The notes beneath the pieces were generated by a model. The model worked only from the letters and a program-made list of their open reading frames with translations. It was not told where the DNA came from and did no database searches. Source: Eubacteriales bacterium (GTDB lineage Bacteria; Bacillota_A; Clostridia; Christensenellales; Aristaeellaceae). From it: a stretch of DNA of 21,369 bases. Shown piece by piece: positions 13,657 through 21,369 of this stretch (position 1 is the first letter of the stretch; the number at the start of each line of letters is the position of its first letter). The translations under genes and the position numbers were made by a program. The stretch is from positions 1 through 21,369 of the forward strand of contig JARKQO010000555.1 in the NCBI GenBank assembly GCA_029974855.1. The letters run 5' to 3'.

Positions 13657-15485
13657 GAAAGACCTCCTTGGGATTGTAATGGCCTATCGGCAAGGGGGAC
13701 GGGATGCTTCCCCGGGGTCAGCATGGCGGCCAGCAGCAAGGGCATGGCATAGAAGAAGCCCAGCATATAGCGCATCAGCGCCACGGGCCCCAGCAGGCAG
13801 GTGACCCATACCCCCAGCAACAGGGCGAAGGCAACCATCCAATGGCGCTGGCGGCGGTATTGGGCCAGCCCCAGCCCCGCCAGGCAGGCCCAGACATAGA
13901 AGGCGGTATCGGAAAGCAGGTGCACCCCCGGCAAGCCTAAAAAAGAAAGGGTTTTGTCATAGGCCTCGTAGAGGGCCCGCAGCGCCGGCAGATAGGAATG
14001 CTCCTGGACCGGGTACAGATCGATAGGGGCGATGCCCAGGTCAAAGCGGTACAGCATCTGGGCCCCTGGCAGCAGGTAGGGCAGGTTTTGCAGCAAAAAG
14101 GCCTCCCAGTAGGCCTTCCCATGGCCCACCCCCAGCCGGGCCCACAGGGACAGCAGCTCCGGCAAACGCTCCTCCGCAGCCTCGCTGTCAATGGCCCACT
14201 TTACCGGGTCCGCCACCTGGGGCTCGTAATACTCCACATAGCCGTCCCCATAGATGGCGTCCAGCAGCTCCCGGTCCTCCTCCGCCAAAGCTTCGGGGTC
14301 CTCCCGGAGGGTCCGGGCCATTTGCTGCAGCGGGATGGAGAGCATCTCCACCTGGCTGCCCCCCTCCGCCTCCGTGGCCCAGACCAAGGCGCCGGTACCC
14401 AGCAGGTACCCGGCCACGCAGCCCAGCAGCAGCAGCGCCACCCGCCCCCGGGCTCCCTTGGCCCACAGCAGCGCAAAGGGCAGGAGAAGGCACAGGGCGT
14501 AAAGGCCGTTGTGGCGCAGGAGCATCATCAGCACCGCGATGAGCCCAAAGCGCAGGACCCGCAGGGGGGAGCGGAGGGCTGCAAAGCCCTCCCGCCACAA
14601 ATCCGCCAGCTCCAGGGCCAGCAGCATCACCAGGCCGCTGAACAACACGTCCTTATGGGCGCAGAAGGACCAGAGGGGATAGAAGGGAAACAGGCCAAAC
14701 AGCAGCGTCGCCCCGAGCCGGGCCCACAGGGGCGCGCCCATGCGCCGCAGCCAGGAACAGCCATAGGCCAGCATGGCGGCCAATAACACCATCTGCGCCA
14801 GGCTGTAGGCGGCAATCCCCAAGGTGGCGTACCCCTCCGGGTCCATGTCGATGCCCAAGGTCATGCACGCTCCCAAAAACAGGGTGTGCAGCAGCGGGTG
14901 GTGGGTGCTGTGGGCTCCGTCCAGATAGGTGTAAAACTGCGTGGCGGCGTCCAGGCCGAAGGTGCCGGGCCAAAAGGCAAGCCAGACGGGAATCCAGCAC
15001 AGCAGCAGCAGCGGGAACACCACAAAGCCGTTGCCCAAAAGGCGGCTGAACAGGGATTCGGGCTTCTCCGGGGCCGGGCGGCGGGCAAGCCTTTCCGCGC
15101 CTTGGTACAAAAGCAGCAGCCCGGAGCCATAGACCGGCGCAAAAAGCGCCAGGGTCAGCAGCCCGTCCAGGGCTACGGCCCAGGTGAGGGGCGTAAAGCC
15201 ACCCTTGGCGTTCAGCTCCCGGCCCGCCCAGGTGAGGCAGGCAAACAGCAGCCCCAGCAGGAAGGCGTTGCGCTTCAAGCGCCCGTCCCCGCAGGCGAAG
15301 GCATGGCGCAGCAGCAGAAAAAGCGCCGCCCCCAAGGCAAAGCCCATGGCCCAAAGGGCGGGCAGGGAACCTCCCTCAGGCACCCCCAAAAAGGAGGGCA
15401 TGCGCCACAGGGCCAAAGCGGAGACGGCCAGGGCTGCCGCGGCGGCGCGCCGGGCGGGGGCAACCGTTGGGAGAACGTGTTTCAT
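13653..15485 (-). CDS. Polytopic membrane protein, DUF6020-like (possible GT-C glycosyltransferase)
   Basis: The product has 610 residues from ATG at 15485, with GGGGAGGG about 8 bases upstream. More than ten hydrophobic segments cover most of its length. The conserved-looking loop FWPGTFGLDAATQFYT...STHHPLLHT (171-201; Asp179, His195-His196) matches my recollection of DUF6020 membrane proteins. An acidic residue in the first outer loop is the hallmark of GT-C enzymes that use polyprenyl-linked sugars. A large hydrophilic outer region (about 375-480) precedes the last helices. It lies 21 bases after the prolyl-tRNA deacylase gene and overlaps the HAD gene. I infer transfer of a sugar or similar group to the cell surface; family assignment is from memory only. 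Confidence 0.7.
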   Translation of the reverse strand: MKHVLPTVAPARRAAAAALAVSALALWRMPSFLGVPEGGSLPALWAMGFALGAALFLLLRHAFACGDGRLKRNAFLLGLLFACLTWAGRELNAKGGFTPLTWAVALDGLLTLALFAPVYGSGLLLLYQGAERLARRPAPEKPESLFSRLLGNGFVVFPLLLLCWIPVWLAFWPGTFGLDAATQFYTYLDGAHSTHHPLLHTLFLGACMTLGIDMDPEGYATLGIAAYSLAQMVLLAAMLAYGCSWLRRMGAPLWARLGATLLFGLFPFYPLWSFCAHKDVLFSGLVMLLALELADLWREGFAALRSPLRVLRFGLIAVLMMLLRHNGLYALCLLLPFALLWAKGARGRVALLLLGCVAGYLLGTGALVWATEAEGGSQVEMLSIPLQQMARTLREDPEALAEEDRELLDAIYGDGYVEYYEPQVADPVKWAIDSEAAEERLPELLSLWARLGVGHGKAYWEAFLLQNLPYLLPGAQMLYRFDLGIAPIDLYPVQEHSYLPALRALYEAYDKTLSFLGLPGVHLLSDTAFYVWACLAGLGLAQYRRQRHWMVAFALLLGVWVTCLLGPVALMRYMLGFFYAMPLLLAAMLTPGKHPVPLADRPLQSQGGLS

Positions 15486-15506
15486 GGAGAATCCCTCCCC
15501 TTGGTA

Positions 15507-16031
15507 TCATGGGGCCGTATCGCATTCCAACTCCACCGGCACCGGGCTCACCTGGAGCAAAGGCAGCACTCTCTCCCAGAAGGCCTCCTGCGGCAGCACC
15601 ACCGTGGCCCGGTTGTCGCAGGGGTGGAAGGCGATTTTGGCCGTGTCCCGCACCGCCTTTTCATAGCAGAGGGTGATGGCATGGGCCTTGTCAAAGTACA
15701 AACCCAGGGGGCTCACGGCCCCCGCCGTCAGGTTCAGCAGCCGGGGCAGCGCGTCCTGGGGGGCGAAGCTCAGCCTGGAAACCCCCAGGGCCTTGCTCAC
15801 CACCGAGGTGCGGAAGGCCGTGTGGGGCCGCAGCAGCATGAGGTAGTAGAGAGTCTGCTGCCGGTTGCACAGGAACACGTTTTTGCAGAAGGTGACGGTA
15901 TCGTCCACAAAGGGCAGCTCCAGGCACGCTTCCATGGTGAATACCGGTTCATGCTGGAAAAACCCGTAGGGAATCCCCCGGGCGTCCAAAAAGGCCAAAA
16001 TCTCCGCTGTCGGGCTGCCAAGAGGCTCCAT
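15507..16031 (-). CDS. Prolyl-tRNA deacylase, ProXp/YbaK family (PrdX-like)
   Basis: The product has 174 residues from ATG at 16031, with AAAGGAG seven bases upstream. Landmarks of the stand-alone prolyl-tRNA editing domain: FFQHEPVFTMEAC (24-36), CKNVFLCNR (49-57) with the conserved Lys50, VSKALGVSRLSFA (78-90), AGAVSPLGL (103-111) and FHPCDNRATV (135-144). These enzymes hydrolyse Ala-tRNAPro (or related mischarged tRNA) made by prolyl-tRNA synthetase. They act in trans in the cytoplasm and supply the editing domain some synthetases lack. It sits between two polytopic membrane protein genes, an odd setting for a translation quality-control enzyme. Confidence 0.92.
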   Translation of the reverse strand: MEPLGSPTAEILAFLDARGIPYGFFQHEPVFTMEACLELPFVDDTVTFCKNVFLCNRQQTLYYLMLLRPHTAFRTSVVSKALGVSRLSFAPQDALPRLLNLTAGAVSPLGLYFDKAHAITLCYEKAVRDTAKIAFHPCDNRATVVLPQEAFWERVLPLLQVSPVPVELECDTAP

Positions 16032-16095
16032 GGCTGTTCTCCTTTCCGGGCGGCTGCGGCCGCCGCCGTCTTTGGCCCATGCCAGCGCCGGCGCA

Positions 16096-16110
16096 AGGGG
16101 CCTTGCCCCT
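16096..16110. other. Small hairpin in the gap before the prolyl-tRNA deacylase gene's upstream neighbour stop
   Basis: AGGGGC-CTT-GCCCCT forms a 6-bp stem 12 bases after the GT-C-like gene stop (minus strand). There is no U tract leftward (TGCGCC follows), so it is unlikely to end transcription. It may trim or stabilise mRNA between the two genes. The rest of the 90-base gap is GC-rich without other signals. Confidence 0.3.
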
Positions 16111-16121
16111 CTTTTGGGACG

Positions 16122-17372
16122 CTAGAAGGAATTATGGCTGGTGAACAGGTACCAGATATAATACCCGCCGGAGAACACATGCCACAGCAGCAGCCCAAAG
16201 CCCACCCCAAAGGCGAGGGTGCGCCAGGGGGATTTGGGGCCCTTGCCGTAGGCGGCCAAGGAGCCCAGGAACCGGCCCAGCATCAGCACCCACAGCATCA
16301 AGGAGGCGCTCATGCTGGCCCAGTTGAAGTTGCCGTGGCCCAGCCGCAGCCCCGTCTCCCGGAAGAACATGCTCTCCAGGGCGCTGACCAAAACCAGCAG
16401 CAAGGTGATCTTCAGCATGGGGTCCTTGCCCATGCCCTTGTGGTGGCAGCACAGCAGCACATACAGGGGGAAGGCGCAGGTGATGAGAATGCCCCGAAGG
16501 GCCAGCCAGGCGCTTTGGGCCGTGACCCCGAACTCCACCCCGCTGGTATAGGGCACCACCACCCCGGTGTAGTAGAGGTATTGCAACAGGAAGTAAAGGG
16601 CCGCAGGCAGGAATACCAGCGCCATCTGGAGGAAAAAGCGGCTGTTCCCCGGATGCCGGACCCACTGGACCAAGAAGAACAGGGCGCAGGCGGGCAAAAA
16701 GGCCTGCATGAAGGTGGGCTTGCTGGCCAGAGAGAACATCAGCAGCGCCGCCAGCAGCGCGGCCTTGCCCCAGGGCAGCAAAGTCTTCCGCCCCTGCCGG
16801 GGCAGGAGCCGCTGAAACTCATACCAGCAGTGGGCCACATAGGGAACGCACAGCAGCATGGACACCGTCACCATCATCTGGGTGGGGTTATGCCATACGT
16901 TGGGGGAGCCCACCCCCTTGTACACCGCGTCGTTGACCCCGGGGATCAGAATCCCCGTCACCAGCATCAGCAAAAAGCCCGCCAAGGTGATCCATTTGCG
17001 CTGTACCCCCTCCCCGGCGATGACGGTGAGCAGGAGATAGCCGAGGTACATGCCCACCACCTTGGCCGCCGCGGTGACCACGGAGGCGGCCCAAATCAGC
17101 GGCATGCCCAGCTGGTACAGCACAGCCACGCACAAATGCCAGGCCGGGTAGGCCAGGCGGCTGGTGATGCTGTGCAAATCCGCGAAGTTGAACTCGCCGG
17201 CGATGCCGGCGTGGACGCGGAAATCCGTGACCGTAAATTGGTACTGCCAGGAATACATCCATAAAGAGAAGGCAAAGACAGCGGCATAGGCCAGCAGCCT
17301 GGGCCAATCCGGGAAGGTTTTTCGCCTCAGGGCGGCGGCCGCTGCCAAAACGGGGTCCGGGGTTTGGACCAT
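16122..17372 (-). CDS. Polytopic membrane protein, GT-C-like
   Basis: The product has 416 residues from ATG at 17372, with AAGGAGGA about 8 bases upstream. Roughly ten to eleven hydrophobic helices are visible. A short cytoplasmic N-terminus precedes the first (about 26-41). An outer loop with Asp50 in TVTDFRVHAG follows, and a second loop contains NDAVYKGVGSPNVWHNPTQ. An acidic residue just after the first helix and a conserved-looking polar second loop fit GT-C glycosyltransferases or polysaccharide-assembly proteins, but I do not recognise the exact family. It is first in the leftward run with the deacylase, DUF6020-like and HAD genes, behind the promoter at 17432-17460. I infer a role in envelope glycan or glycoprotein synthesis. 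Confidence 0.65.
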   Translation of the reverse strand: MVQTPDPVLAAAAALRRKTFPDWPRLLAYAAVFAFSLWMYSWQYQFTVTDFRVHAGIAGEFNFADLHSITSRLAYPAWHLCVAVLYQLGMPLIWAASVVTAAAKVVGMYLGYLLLTVIAGEGVQRKWITLAGFLLMLVTGILIPGVNDAVYKGVGSPNVWHNPTQMMVTVSMLLCVPYVAHCWYEFQRLLPRQGRKTLLPWGKAALLAALLMFSLASKPTFMQAFLPACALFFLVQWVRHPGNSRFFLQMALVFLPAALYFLLQYLYYTGVVVPYTSGVEFGVTAQSAWLALRGILITCAFPLYVLLCCHHKGMGKDPMLKITLLLVLVSALESMFFRETGLRLGHGNFNWASMSASLMLWVLMLGRFLGSLAAYGKGPKSPWRTLAFGVGFGLLLWHVFSGGYYIWYLFTSHNSF

Positions 17373-17431
17373 AGGGAAGTCCTCCTTGGGAAAAGGATCA
17401 GGGCGAAGAAAAGGGAAAACGATCAGGGATG

Positions 17432-17460
17432 ATTATACCATGGAGAAAAATAAAAGGCAA
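17432..17460 (-). promoter_or_regulatory. Sigma-A promoter of the four-gene run 16122-13033
   Basis: Leftward TTGCCT (17460-17455), a 17-base spacer and TATAAT (17437-17432) with extended -10 TGG. The -35 and T-rich spacer are also the tail of the upstream gene's terminator. Confidence 0.7.
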
Positions 17461-17497
17461 AGCAAAGACAGCCCCGGCGCGCCAGGACTGTCTTTGC
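17438..17497 (-). terminator. Terminator of the secreted repeat-protein gene
   Basis: GCAAAGACAG/CTGTCTTTGC (17462-17471 with 17488-17497) forms a 10-bp stem enclosing a GC-rich loop that contains the GGCGCGCC palindrome. On the minus strand it is followed by TTTGCCTTTTATTTTT. It begins 33 bases after the stop at 17530. Confidence 0.65.
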
Positions 17498-17529
17498 CAA
17501 ATTCTGGATCAGCCGCTATGCTTCCCACA

Positions 17530-18480
17530 TCAGGGCTTCGCCACCGGGGTGGGGGAGGGCAGGTTCTCCGGCACCTCCCCTGAGGTAGCCGCCGGGGTGG
17601 CGGTGGGAACCGGGGAAGGCGAGGGGCCGGGCTCCTGAGTGACCTCCGGGCCGGGCGCTGATGGGGTGGGGTCCTTCTGGGTGGGTTCCGGCACAGGCGT
17701 TTCGGCGGGCTCCAACTCAGGGATGAGGGTGGGCTCCTGGGTAATGGCGGAAGGGTCCACCACCGCCAGGGAGCGCAGGACGCCGCCCTTTTCGATGGTA
17801 CCGTCGTAATAGACCGTGATGGTCCTGCCTTCCAGCCGCCCCTCAAACCAGGAGCTGGGCAGCAAGGTCAGGCCGTCCACCTGCACGGTGTAGAGCTGCT
17901 GGTCCTGGGTGGCCAAGGAAAAGCTATCCTCGCTCACCTTTTTCACCGTGCCCGTCAGCACGGGCACCACCACGTAGCTGGCCGCCACCTGGGGCGGCAT
18001 GCTCATGGCCATGGTGCCGTTGTAGTATACCTTGATGGGCACGCCCCCCAGCACATGGGGATGCTGGGCCCCCAGGCGCACGATGGCGTCCCCGAAGATT
18101 TTGTCCCCGGAAACCAACACCTGGCCGTCCAGCACCTGGCTTACGGTGCCCTCCAGGATATAGCAGGCCAGGCGGTCCGCATGGGCCTGGGGAGGCAAGG
18201 ACCGGGTGAGGATGCCGTTGTATTTGGCATACACATACATGCCCTTCTCCAAAGGGGTCTCCGCCAGGATGCCCTCCAGCACGGTTTCCGCGTCCACGTT
18301 GAGCACCACGTCCCCCAGCTGCTCATCCGCCAGCAAAATGCCGCCGTCCAGCACCTCGGTTACCAGGCCGTAAAGCTCCACCTCGGGCCCCTGGGCCTTG
18401 GCCGTGTTCCAGGCGCCGAGTTGGGGCAGGAAAGCCAGGGCCAGCAAAAGCCAAAAGACAATCCGTCGTTTGTTATTCAT
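17530..18480 (-). CDS. Secreted protein with three small beta-rich repeats and a proline-rich tail
   Basis: The product has 316 residues from ATG at 18480, with GGAGGAA about 6 bases upstream. A signal peptide spans about 1-29 (AKA-Q). Three related units follow at roughly 38-105, 111-175 and 177-242. Each opens with G-x-V-xx-V (LVTEVLDGGILL, TVSQVLDGQVLV, TVKKVSEDSFSL) and ends with a Y-N/D-G turn (YAKYNG, VYYNGT, VYYDGT); the first two also share SMPPQ/SLPPQ. They look like OB-fold-type barrels, close to DUF3221-like domains, but the family is not certain. Residues ~246-316 are Pro/Thr/Glu-rich, like a wall-spanning linker, with no LPxTG or membrane anchor. No enzymatic motif is seen. It is probably a structural or ligand-binding exoprotein. 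It lies 91 bases after polC and ends in its own terminator. Confidence 0.7.
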   Translation of the reverse strand: MNNKRRIVFWLLLALAFLPQLGAWNTAKAQGPEVELYGLVTEVLDGGILLADEQLGDVVLNVDAETVLEGILAETPLEKGMYVYAKYNGILTRSLPPQAHADRLACYILEGTVSQVLDGQVLVSGDKIFGDAIVRLGAQHPHVLGGVPIKVYYNGTMAMSMPPQVAASYVVVPVLTGTVKKVSEDSFSLATQDQQLYTVQVDGLTLLPSSWFEGRLEGRTITVYYDGTIEKGGVLRSLAVVDPSAITQEPTLIPELEPAETPVPEPTQKDPTPSAPGPEVTQEPGPSPSPVPTATPAATSGEVPENLPSPTPVAKP

Positions 18481-18551
18481 GCTACTTCCTCCGTTTCAAA
18501 AGGGTCTCACGGCAATAGACGAAACCAACCGTTCAAAGTTCCATGGGCCGG

Positions 18552-18570
18552 CCTGCCTTGTTCTGGCAGG
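18552..18570 (-). terminator. Weak hairpin just after polC
   Basis: CCTGCC/GGCAGG (18552-18557 with 18565-18570) is a 6-bp stem two bases past the polC stop. On the minus strand CCGGCC follows rather than Ts, so read-through into the secreted-protein gene is likely. No clear promoter was seen in the 91-base gap. Confidence 0.3.
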
Positions 18571-18571
18571 A

Positions 18572-21369
18572 TCATAAAAAGGAGAACAAATCCACCTGGC
18601 TGGTTTCCGGTAACCCCTCCAAGGCGCCCTGCTGGCGCAGCATGTCGATGGCGCTGACCCCCAGCCGTGCCCGAAGCCGCAAATCCTCCACGGACAGATA
18701 GGGCTTTTGCGGGTCCCGGGTTTCCAAAATCCCCTGCACGGCGGCCTCCCCAAAGCCGCTGACGGAGGTGAAGGGGCAGCGCAGGGCCCCGTTCTCCGGT
18801 AAAAAGCGGCTGGCGTGGCTTTTGTACAAATCCACGGGCAACATGCGGATGTCCCGTTGCTGCATTTCCAGCAGCATCCGGTAGGCGTTTTGCTCCTGCT
18901 TGTCCTTTACGCTGAGCTTTTCTTCCCTGGCGTCCATCTCCCTGAGCAAAGCCCGGAGGCTTTCAGCGCTGAGCAGCATCCGGGCCGCGTCAAAGCCGTC
19001 CGCCCGGATGGAAAAGTAGGCCGCGTAGTAGGCCAGGGGATGGTACACCTTGTACCAGGCCACCCGCAGAGCCATGGTGACGTAGGCCACCGCGTGGCCT
19101 TTAGGAAACATATACTTGATTTTTCTGCAGCTGTCAATAAACCAATCCGGTACATTTTTGTCCTTCATGGCCATCTCCGTGGCAGGGGTCAGGCCCCGGC
19201 CCTTGCGGACGGATTCCATGGCGTCAAAGCTCATTTTGCTGTCCACGCCCATGGAGATCAGGTAGTTCATGATGTCGTCCCGGGTGCAGATGCACTGCCT
19301 CAAAGTGGCGATGTGGTTGTCGATGAGGTCCTTGGCGTTGCCCAGCCATACGTCCGTGCCGTGGCTAAGGCCCGAGAGGCGGATCAGCTCCTCCATGGTG
19401 GTGGGCCGGGTATCCCCCAGCATCCCTTGCACAAAGGAGGTGCCGAACTCCGGCACGCCCAAGGTGCCGGTTTCGCAGAGGATCTGCCGGCTGTCCACCC
19501 CCAGGGCCTTTGGGCTGGTAAACAGGCTCATCACCTGGGGATCGTCCAGGGGGATGGACTTGTAGCCGATGCCCGTGGATTCCTCCAGCCTGTGCATCAT
19601 GGTGGGGTCGTCGTGGCCCAGGCAGTCCAGCTTCACCAGGATGTCGTGCATGCTTCCGAAGTCGTAGTGGGTGGTGATCACATCGCCCTGGGCGTCGTCC
19701 GCGGGATGCTGGATGGCGGTAAACTGGTTGATATCGTATTCCTTGGGCAGCACCACGATGCCGCCGGGGTGCTGGCCCGTGGTGCGCTTCACGCCGATGC
19801 AGCCCGCGGCCAGGCGCTCCTTGTGGGCCCGGCCCGCCGCGATGCCCCTGTCCTCCAGGTATTTGGCCGCGAAGCCGTAGGCGGTCTTTTCCGCCAGGCT
19901 GCCGATGGTGCCGGCCCGGAACACATAGCCCTTGCCAAAGAGCTCCTCGATGTAGGCATGGGCCCTGGGCTGGTATTCCCCGGAGAAGTTCAGGTCGATA
20001 TCCGGCACCTTGTCCCCCTCAAAGCCCAAAAACACCTCAAAGGGGATGTCAAAGCCGTCCTTCACCAGGGGGTTGCCGCAAACCTCACATACCGCGTCGG
20101 GCAAATCCACCCCCACGGAGGCCAGGGAGGGGTCCGTAAAGCGCACGCTGTGGCAGGTATCGCAGCGGTAGTGGGGGGGCAAAGGGTTCACCTCGGTGAT
20201 GCCGCAGAGGGTGGCCACAAAGCTGGAGCCCACGGAGCCCCGGCTGCCCACCAGGTAGCCGTCGTCCAGGGATTTGCGCACCAGCTTCTGGGCGATGGAG
20301 TACAAGGTGGCAAAGCCATAGCCGATGATGCTTTTGAGCTCCTTGCGGAGCCGGGCCTCGATGAGCTCCGGAAGGGGGTCCCCATACAGCGCTTTGGCCC
20401 GCTCCCAGGACATGCTTTCAATATCCCCGGCGGCCTCGGGCCAGAAGGGCTGGAAGGTCTCCTCATCCTTGGGGTGCTTGGGGAAAAGCCGCAGGTCCTC
20501 CACCTGGGCGGCGATGGCGGCCGGGGCGGTAATCACCACCTCCCGGGCCTTTTCCGGCCCCAGGTAGGCGAATTCCGCCAGCATTTCCCCGGTGGTTTTG
20601 AAGTAGAGGGGGGGTTGGTCGTCGCAGCTGTCATACCCCAGCCCCGCCTGGAGGATGGCCCGGTACACCGCGTCCCCCGGGTTTTGGAAGTGCACGTCCC
20701 CGGTGGCTACCACGGGCTTGCCCAGCTTCTCCCCCAAGGCCACGATGCGGCGGTTGAAGTCCCGCAGCTGTTCCTCGTCCGGGGCCAGGCCCTCGCAGAT
20801 CATAAAGGCGTTGTTGCCCACGGGCTGAATCTCCAAATAATCATAGAAGGCCGCGATCCGCTCCAGCTCCGCCTGGGGCTTGCCCTCCACCATAGCGGTA
20901 AACAGCTCCCCGGCCTCGCAGGCGGAGCCCAGAATCAGCCCCTCCCGGTACTTCTGAACCAGGTGCCGGGGCATGTTGGGATGGCGGCGGAAAAAGCGCA
21001 GATGGCTTTCGGAGATCAGCCGGTTCAAATTCTCCATGCCCTTTTGGCTTTTGGCCAGCAAGATGATGTGGCGGGAGTTGCCCATGCTTTCCCCGCTAAC
21101 GGCGGCCTCCATCTGGGAAAGGGTGTTCACCCCCAAGGCCGCTATGGCCTCAAACATCTTTTGGAGGCATTGGGCCGTGGCCGTGGCGTCGTGCACAGCC
21201 CGGTGGGCGTTTTTCAGGGATACCCCCAGCAGCCGGCACACGGCCCCCAGGCGGTGGCTTTTCTGGGCGGGGTAGAGCCGCCGGGCCAGCACCAAGGTGT
21301 CCAGCACCGGGGGGGCATAGGAGACGCCCATGCGCTGGCACTCCGCCAGCAGCATGCCCATGTCAAAGG
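18572..21369 (-). CDS. polC: DNA polymerase III alpha subunit, PolC type (5' end missing)
   Basis: The frame enters from the right edge inside the proofreading domain and ends at TGA 18572-18574; about 932 codons are present. The first residues FDMGML are exonuclease motif II, and HDATATAQ (near 21175-21200) is motif III. The rest of the PHP domain follows (VATGDVHF near 20690-20720). Next come the PolC signature SRGSVGSSF (near 20220-20250), a four-cysteine zinc site (C-x2-C at about 20160 and 20080) and PDIDLNFSGEYQ (about 19970-20005). The polymerase region KLDCLGHDDPTM (19600-19635) and the helix-hairpin-helix/tau-binding C-terminus complete it. Exonuclease inserted within PHP is specific to PolC, the main replicative polymerase of Firmicutes. 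The OB and first PHP segments lie outside the window. Confidence 0.97.
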   Translation of the reverse strand, partial: FDMGMLLAECQRMGVSYAPPVLDTLVLARRLYPAQKSHRLGAVCRLLGVSLKNAHRAVHDATATAQCLQKMFEAIAALGVNTLSQMEAAVSGESMGNSRHIILLAKSQKGMENLNRLISESHLRFFRRHPNMPRHLVQKYREGLILGSACEAGELFTAMVEGKPQAELERIAAFYDYLEIQPVGNNAFMICEGLAPDEEQLRDFNRRIVALGEKLGKPVVATGDVHFQNPGDAVYRAILQAGLGYDSCDDQPPLYFKTTGEMLAEFAYLGPEKAREVVITAPAAIAAQVEDLRLFPKHPKDEETFQPFWPEAAGDIESMSWERAKALYGDPLPELIEARLRKELKSIIGYGFATLYSIAQKLVRKSLDDGYLVGSRGSVGSSFVATLCGITEVNPLPPHYRCDTCHSVRFTDPSLASVGVDLPDAVCEVCGNPLVKDGFDIPFEVFLGFEGDKVPDIDLNFSGEYQPRAHAYIEELFGKGYVFRAGTIGSLAEKTAYGFAAKYLEDRGIAAGRAHKERLAAGCIGVKRTTGQHPGGIVVLPKEYDINQFTAIQHPADDAQGDVITTHYDFGSMHDILVKLDCLGHDDPTMMHRLEESTGIGYKSIPLDDPQVMSLFTSPKALGVDSRQILCETGTLGVPEFGTSFVQGMLGDTRPTTMEELIRLSGLSHGTDVWLGNAKDLIDNHIATLRQCICTRDDIMNYLISMGVDSKMSFDAMESVRKGRGLTPATEMAMKDKNVPDWFIDSCRKIKYMFPKGHAVAYVTMALRVAWYKVYHPLAYYAAYFSIRADGFDAARMLLSAESLRALLREMDAREEKLSVKDKQEQNAYRMLLEMQQRDIRMLPVDLYKSHASRFLPENGALRCPFTSVSGFGEAAVQGILETRDPQKPYLSVEDLRLRARLGVSAIDMLRQQGALEGLPETSQVDLFSFL

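Noticed and set aside
14886..17264. Plus-strand open frame of 792 codons
   Set aside because: It is antisense to three genes with clear motifs and starts. Its product is dominated by Gln, Gly, His and Pro with no recognisable fold and no ribosome-binding site was identified.

Overview
The window looks like a chromosomal segment of a GC-rich member of the Clostridia. PolC-type DNA polymerase III is typical of Firmicutes. A small heat-shock gene has two CtsR-type operators. Ribosome-binding sites are strong AAGGAGG-type, and one promoter resembles the forespore sigma-G consensus. I see no tRNA, rRNA, CRISPR array, insertion sequence or phage gene. Every gap between the genes called here is under 300 bases.

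Left part (1-4110): a secreted beta-propeller-like protein that runs off the left edge lies divergent from a secreted caspase-family protease. The ~210 bp between them holds two clear palindromes. A GT2 glycosyltransferase with its own promoter follows the protease and converges on a flavodoxin gene across a perfect hairpin.

4111-8019: a compact three-gene operon (membrane protein, XRE regulator, flavodoxin; reading leftward) has overlapping genes, a near-consensus promoter and a palindrome. Next come a Myb/SANT-like, RsfA-like regulator behind a candidate sigma-G promoter, and an orphan solute-binding-type secreted protein.

8020-12326: phosphoglucomutase and an HhH-GPD DNA glycosylase run rightward as a probable pair. 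They converge on a membrane-anchored MutS-like ATPase.

12327-17497: a CtsR-type Hsp20 gene, then a leftward run of four genes from one promoter. These are a GT-C-like polytopic protein, a ProXp-type prolyl-tRNA deacylase, a DUF6020-like membrane protein and a YihX-like HAD phosphatase.

17530-21369: a secreted protein with three copies of a small beta-rich repeat and a proline-rich tail, then the 3' part of polC, whose 5' end lies beyond the right edge.

The themes are envelope and secreted proteins, glycosyl and sugar-phosphate metabolism, DNA replication and repair, and stress response. Best candidates for something undescribed are the secreted caspase with its divergent propeller partner, the membrane-XRE-flavodoxin operon, and the RsfA-like gene under a forespore-type promoter.
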